From: Gemmatimonadota bacterium
GTDB taxonomy: Bacteria > Gemmatimonadota > Gemmatimonadetes > Gemmatimonadales > GWC2-71-9
Direction: 5' to 3'
NCBI GenBank assembly: GCA_029884275.1
Contig: JAOUIC010000033.1
Coordinates: 1 to 9,415, forward strand
DNA length: 9,415 nt
The notes below the pieces were generated by a model. It had not been told where the DNA came from, did not search any database, and saw only the letters and a list, made by a program, of their open reading frames with translations. The translations under genes were made by a program, and so were the position numbers. Each line of letters begins with the position of its first letter. The first letter of the stretch is position 1. Below, in pieces: positions 1-5,564 of this stretch.

Positions 1-924
1 TACCGCCGCCAGCGCCGCGGCGGGCGCGGCCTGCAGGGTGCCACGACCAAGGAAGAGGACTGGATCGAACACCTGTTCATCGCCAGCACGCACGACTACC
101 TCATGTTCTTCACCGACACGGGGCAGATCTACTGGCTCAAGGTGCACGAGATCCCGCAGGGGGGCCGGGCCAGCCGCGGCAAGCCGGTGGTGAACTGCAT
201 CGCGATCAAGCCCACCGAGCGAATCGCCGCCACCGTCGCGGTGCGCGAGTTCTCGGCGGAGCAGTCGCTGATCTTCGCCACCCGGCAGGGGACGGTGAAG
301 AAGACCAGTCTCGCCGAGTTCGGGAACGTGCGCAGCAGCGGCATCCGGGCGATCAACGTCGAGGACGGGGACGAGCTGATCGACGTCCAGCTCTGTGATC
401 CCTCGAGCGACATCGTGCTGGCCACGGCGGACGGCATGAGCATCCGCTTCCACCAGGGCGACGTCCGCGAGATGGGCCGGGTCACCACCGGCGTGAAGGG
501 GATCGAGCTCGAGAAGGACGACCGGGTGATCGGGATGGTCGTCATCCGCCGGGACGCCACGCTCCTGGTGGTGAGCGAGAAGGGCTTCGGCAAGCGCTCC
601 GAGCTGTCCGACTACCGGGTCCAGCGGCGGGGCGGCAAGGGCATCATCACCCTGAAGCGCACCGACAAGACCGGTGGTGTCATCGCCCTCAAGGAGGTCC
701 AGCCGGACGACGAGCTGATGCTGATCACGCGTCACGGAGTGATCATCCGCCTCCCGGTGGACTCCATCCGGGTGATCAGCCGCAACACGCAGGGCGTCAG
801 GGTGATGAATCTGGACGCCGGCGACACGGTGGTGGATGTGGCCCGGGTGGTGAAGGAGGAAGACGAGGGCGCCGAGCAGGCGCTGCCCGCCGGCGACGGC
901 GACGGCGACGGCGACGCCGAGTGA
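1..924 (+). CDS. gyrA: DNA gyrase subunit A, C-terminal domain (5' partial)
   Basis: The open frame runs in from the left edge and gives 307 residues before TGA. It covers the C-terminal beta-pinwheel of GyrA, the domain that wraps DNA and lets gyrase introduce negative supercoils using ATP. The first residues hold the diagnostic GyrA box (QRRGGRG, window residues 4-10) of blade one. Repeating blade motifs follow, such as FATRQGTVKKTSL, TADGMSIRF, VVSEKGFGKRSEL and LITRHGVIIRLPV, which are typical of GyrA/ParC pinwheels. The perfect box and the full-length pinwheel favour GyrA over ParC. A second perfect box (QRRGGKG, residues 208-214) lies in a late blade. The protein ends in an acidic tail with a Gly-Asp repeat (about residues 283-307). 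The N-terminal catalytic domain with the active-site tyrosine lies outside the window. The stop codon overlaps the start of the next gene by 4 bp. Confidence 0.95.
   Translation, partial: YRRQRRGGRGLQGATTKEEDWIEHLFIASTHDYLMFFTDTGQIYWLKVHEIPQGGRASRGKPVVNCIAIKPTERIAATVAVREFSAEQSLIFATRQGTVKKTSLAEFGNVRSSGIRAINVEDGDELIDVQLCDPSSDIVLATADGMSIRFHQGDVREMGRVTTGVKGIELEKDDRVIGMVVIRRDATLLVVSEKGFGKRSELSDYRVQRRGGKGIITLKRTDKTGGVIALKEVQPDDELMLITRHGVIIRLPVDSIRVISRNTQGVRVMNLDAGDTVVDVARVVKEEDEGAEQALPAGDGDGDGDAE
892..915 (+). repeat. Hexanucleotide tandem repeat GGCGAC x4 in the gyrA tail
   Basis: Four perfect head-to-tail copies of GGCGAC lie in frame at the 3' end of gyrA and encode (Gly-Asp)4. The unit length is a multiple of three, so copy-number change by replication slippage would lengthen or shorten the acidic tail without a frameshift. 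The repeat ends 5 bp before the GTG start of the next gene and so also occupies its ribosome-binding region. Confidence 0.9.
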
Positions 925-1886
925 GCGAGACCGGGATCTCGCTCGAGTCGATGCGGCTGGCGGCGCGCCAGCTGGCGGGCATCGCCTGGCGGACGCCGCT
1001 GGTCGAGACCGTGGCCCTCGGCGCCGAGGTGGGTGTGCCGGTGTCGCTCAAGTGCGAACACCTGCAGCCGGTCGGCGCGTTCAAGATCCGCGGGGCCTAC
1101 ACCGCCGTTGCCCGTCTGGCCCCTGACGTCCGCCGGCAGGGCGTGGTGACATCATCCAGCGGCAACCACGGCCTGGCCCTCGCATGGGTGGCGCGGCATT
1201 TCGGCGTCCGCTGTGTCGTGGTCATGCCGGAGTCGGCGCCCGGGGTGAAATCCCGGGGCGTCGCGGGCTTCGGCGGCGAGGTGGTCTTCGCCGGCAAGAC
1301 CCGCTCCCCGGAGCAGGGTGCCCGCGCCGCGGAGATCGCGCGAGTCGAGGGCCTCGTCATGGTGCCGCCATTCGACCATCCCGACGTCGTCGCGGGACAG
1401 GCGACGTGTGGCCTCGAGATCATCGAGCAGGCGCCCGCGCTCGCTGCCGTACTGGTGCCAGTCGGGGGCGGAGGCCTGCTTGCCGGCATCGCGGCGGCGA
1501 TGGCCGCCCTGCGTCCGGAGGTCGAGGTGATCGGGGTGGAGCCGGCGGGAGCGCCCAAGCTCTCCGCTGCGCTCCGGGCGGGTGCGCCGGTCGAACTGGG
1601 CGAGACCAGTTCCCTCGCCGACGGCCTGCTCACCCGTTCCGTGGGGGCCACCCCGTGGACGGTCATCCGGGAGCGGGTGCGCCGCGCGGTGCAGGTGAGC
1701 GATGAAGACCTCCGCCTTGCGGTCCGCCACCTCTGGCACCGGCAGGGCCTCCGGGTCGAGCCTTCCGGAGCGGCGTCGGCGGCGGCGCTGCTCGCCGGCA
1801 AGGTCAAACCCGCCGGCCCCGTGGTGGCGGTCCTGAGCGGCGGCAACGTGGACCCGGACCTGTTCGCGGGGTTCATTCAGCCATGA
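921..1886 (+). CDS. PLP-dependent threonine dehydratase / serine racemase-family enzyme
   Basis: This 321-residue fold-type II PLP enzyme most likely deaminates L-threonine or L-serine to 2-oxobutyrate or pyruvate, or racemises serine. The PLP lysine is K55 in VGAFKIRGA. Substrate-carboxylate contacts are in SSSGNHG (78-84). The phosphate-binding glycine loop is GGGGLLAG (182-189). The pyridine-nitrogen region SGGN is at 306-309, and EPSGA is at 280-284. E207 together with ADGL near 233 resembles the divalent-metal site of serine racemases. The length fits a one-domain enzyme: there is no C-terminal ACT regulatory domain, so isoleucine feedback control of the biosynthetic IlvA type is not expected. 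The GTG start overlaps the gyrA stop (GTGA) with no clear Shine-Dalgarno, which suggests coupled translation. The family call is firm. Dehydratase, racemase or hydroxyaspartate dehydratase cannot be separated from sequence alone. Confidence 0.9.
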   Translation: MSETGISLESMRLAARQLAGIAWRTPLVETVALGAEVGVPVSLKCEHLQPVGAFKIRGAYTAVARLAPDVRRQGVVTSSSGNHGLALAWVARHFGVRCVVVMPESAPGVKSRGVAGFGGEVVFAGKTRSPEQGARAAEIARVEGLVMVPPFDHPDVVAGQATCGLEIIEQAPALAAVLVPVGGGGLLAGIAAAMAALRPEVEVIGVEPAGAPKLSAALRAGAPVELGETSSLADGLLTRSVGATPWTVIRERVRRAVQVSDEDLRLAVRHLWHRQGLRVEPSGAASAAALLAGKVKPAGPVVAVLSGGNVDPDLFAGFIQP

Positions 1887-3313
1887 GTCTGGCACCCAGA
1901 ATCCTCGTCGCCGATGACGACCAGGCGCTGACCCGCACCCTGTCGTGGATTCTCAAGACCAACGGCTACGAGTGCATCCCGCACCACACCGGTGACGGAC
2001 TGGTTGAGCGGCTGCGCGCCGATCCCTACGATCTGCTGCTGCTCGACATCATGCTGCCGGGAGCCGATGGCCTGCAGATCCTGGCGCAGCTCAAGCAGGA
2101 CCCACGGCTTCGCGACCTGCCGGTGCTGGTGATTTCCTCCGTGCCACCCGAAGAGGCCACGGTGCGCGCCCTGGGTCTCGGGGCAGTGGATTTCGTGTCC
2201 AAGCCCTTCAGGGTCCGCGAGCTTCTGGCGCGGCTGAAGACGCACCTGCGGGCCGGGCGCGAGCTCAACCAGGCCAGGGCGGAGGCCCGCAGCCGGTCGG
2301 AGATGGTCGAGATTCTCCAGGAGATCACCGCCACGCTCAAACCGGAGGAGATCTACGACATCCTGACGCGCCGCATCGCCCGGGCGCTCAAGATCTCCCG
2401 GTGTTCCCTGATCTTCGCGGCTCCGGGTGACGACCAGGCGGTCGTCGTGGCCGCCTACGAGAACCCGGTCCTGCGGAACCTCCCAGTGAGCCTGTCGCGG
2501 TATCCCGAGGTCCGGCGGGCGGTGGAATCGGGGGGGACGGTCCTGGTCACGGACGTCGCCACCGACCCGCTCTACTCCACCACGCGAGCCGAGTGGGAGC
2601 GGGAAGGGCGCGCGGTGCCCACCCGCTCCGCGATCGCGATCCCCTTCGCCCTCAGGGACCGGCGGACCGGTATCTTCTTCCTCAGGACCACCGCTGAGGA
2701 CACCCCGCTGAACGCCACCGATATGGCCTTTGCCGAGCAGGTCACCCGGGCCGCTGCGCAGGCGCTCGAAAAGGCGTATGATCTCGAGAACGCCGTGCTG
2801 GGGCGGGAGGAGATGAAGGCGCTGGCGGAGACCGACCCGTTGACCGGGGCCTTCAACCGGCGGGCGCTCACGGATAGACTGGTCCAGGAGGTGGAGCGCT
2901 CGAGCCGGTACCAGACCGCGCTCTCCTGTCTCATGATTGACGTCGACGGCTTCAAGCAGATCAACGACGCGCATGGTCACCTCGCCGGCGACGCGGTGCT
3001 CCGGGACCTGGGCGCTCTGCTCCGGGCGGCGATCCGCTCGGTGGACGTGGTGGCGAGGTATGGTGGGGAGGAGTTCATGGTGCTGCTCCCCGAGACCGAC
3101 AGGGCCGGGGCCCGGGTGTTCGCCGAGCGGCTGCGCCAGAAGGTCGCGGGCACCGCGTTCGGCACACCCGAGCGGCCGGTTCATGCCACGGTGAGCATCG
3201 GCATCTCCACCTACCCGGACGAACGGGTCGGCGACGGCGAGGGCCTCATCCAGGTCGCCGACCAGAACCTCTACAAGGCCAAGCTCGACGGCCGTAACCG
3301 GTACCGCGATTGA
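1883..3313 (+). CDS. Response regulator diguanylate cyclase (REC-GAF-GGDEF)
   Basis: This 476-residue cytosolic signalling protein has three domains. The receiver (about 5-122) has the acidic pocket D11-D13, the phospho-acceptor D55 in LLLDIMLPG, S85/S86 and K107 in SKPF. A charged helical linker (about 125-150) leads to a GAF-like sensor domain (about 150-298). The C-terminal GGDEF domain (about 312-476) carries DPLTGAFNRR, the metal-binding MIDVDGFK and an intact active-site signature GGEEF (394-398). The inhibitory-site RxxD is also intact (R385-D388), placed as in PleD, so product feedback is expected. All this predicts an active enzyme making c-di-GMP from two GTP, switched by phosphorylation and perhaps by a GAF ligand. 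The ATG overlaps the upstream stop (ATGA). No histidine kinase is visible nearby. Its own stop overlaps the start of the kinase gene. Confidence 0.95.
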   Translation: MSLAPRILVADDDQALTRTLSWILKTNGYECIPHHTGDGLVERLRADPYDLLLLDIMLPGADGLQILAQLKQDPRLRDLPVLVISSVPPEEATVRALGLGAVDFVSKPFRVRELLARLKTHLRAGRELNQARAEARSRSEMVEILQEITATLKPEEIYDILTRRIARALKISRCSLIFAAPGDDQAVVVAAYENPVLRNLPVSLSRYPEVRRAVESGGTVLVTDVATDPLYSTTRAEWEREGRAVPTRSAIAIPFALRDRRTGIFFLRTTAEDTPLNATDMAFAEQVTRAAAQALEKAYDLENAVLGREEMKALAETDPLTGAFNRRALTDRLVQEVERSSRYQTALSCLMIDVDGFKQINDAHGHLAGDAVLRDLGALLRAAIRSVDVVARYGGEEFMVLLPETDRAGARVFAERLRQKVAGTAFGTPERPVHATVSIGISTYPDERVGDGEGLIQVADQNLYKAKLDGRNRYRD

Positions 3314-4410
3314 GCACGCGCCGCTGTCCCCGCTGCCAGCGAACCTACGCTGATCCGGCGCGGTTCTGCCCCCAGGACGGAAGCCCCCTGATGGACGTCG
3401 GCGGAGCCGCTCCGGCGCCCAGGCCCGTGCCCAAGGCCGACGACCCGCGCAAGAATACCACCGTGGGTCTCCGGACCATGGTACGGCAGGCGGCGCAGGA
3501 GCGCGGGCCCGGCATGGAGCGGGTCTCCCAGCTGGTGGGGCAGATTCTCGACCAGCGCTACGAGGTGCTGAAGCGACTGGGCGAGGGCGGGATGTCCTTC
3601 GTCTATATCGCGCGCGAAGTGAGCGGGGAAGAAACGGTTGCGATCAAGGTCCTGTCGCCCAAGCTGCGCGAGGACAAGAACTCGGTGGAGCGGCTGCGGC
3701 GCGAGGCGGGCCTCGCCATGCGCCTCGATCATCCCAACGTCTGTCGCATCCTCCGGCTCGGCGAGACCGAGGAAGGCCTGATCTACCTCGTCATGCCGTA
3801 CCTGCCCGGGGAGCTCCTGGCCGACAAGGAGGTTCGCGAGGGGGCGCTGCCGCTCGAGACGGGCATTCCCCTGCTGGTCCAGATGGCGCAGGGACTGCAG
3901 CACGCCCACGACCTCCAGATCGTCCACCGTGACCTCAAGCCCGAGAACATCATGCTGGTCCCCGACGAGAAGGGGCCCGGGGGCCTGCGGGCGGTGGTGA
4001 TGGACTTCGGCCTCGCCAAGGAGCGGCGCCAGGAGCCGGAGGTCGCCAAGCTGACCGCGACCGGGATCGTGCTGGGCACGCCGGAGTTCATGAGCCCGGA
4101 GCAGATCCGGGGCAAGCCGATCGACGCCCGGAGCGACATCTACGCGCTCTCCATCCTCGCCTTCGAGATGTTCACCGGGCAGCTCCCCTTCGCGGGAAGG
4201 ACCGCGCAGGAGATGATGATCGCCCGGCTCAAGGGCAAGCCGCGCCTGCTGCGCGAGGTCAGGCCCGACCTCCCCGCGAAGCTGGAAGCGGCCCTGGCGA
4301 AAGGCATGTCGCTGGATCCGAATGAGCGATATCCCAGCATGACCGCCTTCGCGGATGCGCTGATCGGGGCAGAGGAGACCGGCGTGTTCGCGCGGCTCTT
4401 CGGGCGGTGA
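3310..4410 (+). CDS. Cytosolic serine/threonine protein kinase with N-terminal zinc ribbon
   Basis: This is a 366-residue Hanks-type kinase. A short zinc-ribbon-like knuckle opens the protein (CPRC at 6-9, then FCPQDG with C20), followed by a Pro/Ala/charged linker to about residue 75. The kinase domain (about 84-352) has the glycine loop GEGGMS (91-96), ATP-anchoring lysine K113 in VAIK, alpha-C glutamate E132, HRDLKPEN (206-213), DFG (232-234), and GTPEFMSPEQ with the SPE triplet at 262-264. All catalytic residues are present, so it should be active. There is no membrane segment and no PASTA, TPR or WD40 tail, unlike many bacterial kinases, so signal input may come through the N-terminus or a partner protein. 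The start is TTG: an in-frame TAA lies at 3295-3297, and TTG 3310 is the only start codon between it and the first ribbon cysteine. It overlaps the diguanylate cyclase stop (TTGA). Confidence 0.95.
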   Translation: MSTRRCPRCQRTYADPARFCPQDGSPLMDVGGAAPAPRPVPKADDPRKNTTVGLRTMVRQAAQERGPGMERVSQLVGQILDQRYEVLKRLGEGGMSFVYIAREVSGEETVAIKVLSPKLREDKNSVERLRREAGLAMRLDHPNVCRILRLGETEEGLIYLVMPYLPGELLADKEVREGALPLETGIPLLVQMAQGLQHAHDLQIVHRDLKPENIMLVPDEKGPGGLRAVVMDFGLAKERRQEPEVAKLTATGIVLGTPEFMSPEQIRGKPIDARSDIYALSILAFEMFTGQLPFAGRTAQEMMIARLKGKPRLLREVRPDLPAKLEAALAKGMSLDPNERYPSMTAFADALIGAEETGVFARLFGR

Positions 4411-4420
4411 ACCGGTGACC

Positions 4421-4425
4421 GGGAG
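4421..4425 (+). promoter_or_regulatory. Ribosome binding site deciding the hydrolase start
   Basis: GGGAG lies 7 nt before ATG 4433. It supports this ATG over the in-frame GTG at 4415, which has no comparable purine tract in front of it. Confidence 0.5.
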
Positions 4426-4432
4426 ACGGAGC

Positions 4433-5236
4433 ATGCGGCGAGGGGCGGTCTCGACCGGGGTGCTGGTGGTTGCCGGCGTTCTGGCCGGTGTCATCGGCGC
4501 CTGGTGGGTCGGGGGGGCACGGGCGGGGCAGCTCGCCATGCCCACGACCCACGGTGAGTGGGTCTTCATCCCGGCCGGCGCGGGAGACAGCATGCGTGCC
4601 TACGTCGCCTATCCCGAGCGGAAGGACAAGGCGCCGGCGGTCATCGTCATCCACGAGATCTTCGGGCTTACCGACTGGGAGCCGACCGTGGCCGACCGCC
4701 TGGCCGGCTCGGGATACGTGGCCATCGTCCCCGACCTGCTCTCGCCCCGGTTCGGTATCACCCCGCCCTCACCCGACTCGGGCCGCAAGCTCACCGCGCT
4801 CTTGACACCCGACGAAGTGAACACCGTGCTGGACACCGTCTTCGGTTACCTCAACCGGCTGCCGGCCGTGCGCGCCGGCCAGGTCGCCACCATCGGGTTC
4901 TGCTGGGGCGGGGCGCGGAGTTTCCGCTATGCCGCGGCCAACCCCGCACTCAAGGCCGCGATCGTCTGCTACGGCTCGGCTCCCGACTCCAGCCTCATGG
5001 GCGGCATCCGCGCCCGGGTGCTCGGTGTGTATGGCGAGGATGATGCGCGTATCAACGCCGCCCTGCCCGACGTCACCCGCCAGATGCAGGCGGCCGGCGC
5101 CAGCTTCCGCTCCGAGATCTACCCCGGCACCGGGCATGGCTTCCTCAAGCCGGGCCGGCGTGGCTCTGACGGCCCCTCCGTCGGCCAGGCATGGGCCGCC
5201 ATCTCGGCCTTTCTGGCCGAGACCATCGGCTCCTGA
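4433..5236 (+). CDS. Dienelactone hydrolase family protein, exported or membrane-anchored
   Basis: This alpha/beta-hydrolase belongs to the dienelactone hydrolase (DLH) family and has 267 residues from this start. Numbering from ATG 4433, the nucleophile is C157 in GFCWGG, the acid is D204 in YGEDDARI, and the histidine is H235 in GTGHGF. E75 in IHEIFG matches the conserved glutamate that controls the cysteine in this family. These define a Cys-Asp-His triad acting on lactones or esters; the natural substrate cannot be told. The N-terminus (MRRG, then a hydrophobic stretch to about residue 27) looks like a signal peptide or membrane anchor, so it probably works outside the cytoplasm, whereas classical DLH enzymes of chloroaromatic degradation are cytosolic. 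No other aromatic-degradation gene is present. GTG 4415 would add six residues and leave only 4 bp after the kinase stop. Confidence 0.88.
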   Translation: MRRGAVSTGVLVVAGVLAGVIGAWWVGGARAGQLAMPTTHGEWVFIPAGAGDSMRAYVAYPERKDKAPAVIVIHEIFGLTDWEPTVADRLAGSGYVAIVPDLLSPRFGITPPSPDSGRKLTALLTPDEVNTVLDTVFGYLNRLPAVRAGQVATIGFCWGGARSFRYAAANPALKAAIVCYGSAPDSSLMGGIRARVLGVYGEDDARINAALPDVTRQMQAAGASFRSEIYPGTGHGFLKPGRRGSDGPSVGQAWAAISAFLAETIGS

Positions 5237-5240
5237 GGGG
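5235..5240 (+). promoter_or_regulatory. Ribosome binding site of the Dabb gene
   Basis: GAGGGG begins inside the stop codon of the hydrolase gene and lies 6 nt before ATG 5247. It fixes the start of a short gene that otherwise sits inside a longer open frame. Confidence 0.5.
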
Positions 5241-5246
5241 CGCGGG

Positions 5247-5552
5247 ATGATCCTCCACGTCGTGGCGTTCCGGTTCCGGCCGGACACCGCGGACGCGCTG
5301 GTCGAAGGAGCCGGCGCCGCCCTGCTGGCCATGAAAGGCCGCGTCCCCGACATCCGTGAGATCAACTGGACCCGGAACCTTGCCCCCGGGGCGGACGACT
5401 ACTCTCACGTGCTCACCGTGCTCCTCGACGACATGGCCGCCGTCGAGCGCTACGCCGCCCATCCGGTCCACCAGCGCGTCGTGGCCGAGGTGCTGGCGCC
5501 GATCCGGGAGGCGCGGCTGGCGCTCGACTTCGAGGTTCCCTCTCTCCGCTAG
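5247..5552 (+). CDS. Dabb (stress-responsive alpha/beta-barrel) domain protein
   Basis: This small 101-residue protein matches the Dabb family of dimeric ferredoxin-like alpha+beta barrels. It starts MILHVVAFRFRPD, with the typical early His in the first strand (H4). The central strand is YSHVLTVLLDD (52-62), the helix motif YAAHPVHQ is at 69-76, and the closing strand is LDFEVP. Family members include plant stress proteins and small bacterial enzymes or accessory proteins of unknown substrate, so no reaction can be assigned. The length is normal for a single-domain member. The open frame extends upstream inside the hydrolase gene, but ATG 5247 is chosen because the family fold begins there and a GAGGGG ribosome-binding site precedes it. 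It follows the hydrolase gene by 10 bp and precedes the peptidase by 12 bp, so cotranscription is likely. Confidence 0.85.
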   Translation: MILHVVAFRFRPDTADALVEGAGAALLAMKGRVPDIREINWTRNLAPGADDYSHVLTVLLDDMAAVERYAAHPVHQRVVAEVLAPIREARLALDFEVPSLR

Positions 5553-5564
5553 GTCTTCGCCGCC

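Noticed and set aside
1877..3184. Antisense open frame of 435 codons over the REC-GAF-GGDEF gene
   Set aside because: Shadow of a gene with full receiver and GGDEF signatures; its composition is biased and no domain is visible.
3271..4593. Antisense open frame of 440 codons over the kinase gene
   Set aside because: The plus-strand kinase has every catalytic motif; the antisense product is His/Leu/Arg-rich with no motif.
4929..5246. Upstream in-frame extension of the Dabb protein
   Set aside because: The extension lies entirely in the dienelactone hydrolase gene in another frame and is Pro/Ser/Arg-rich. The family fold starts at ATG 5247, which has a ribosome-binding site.
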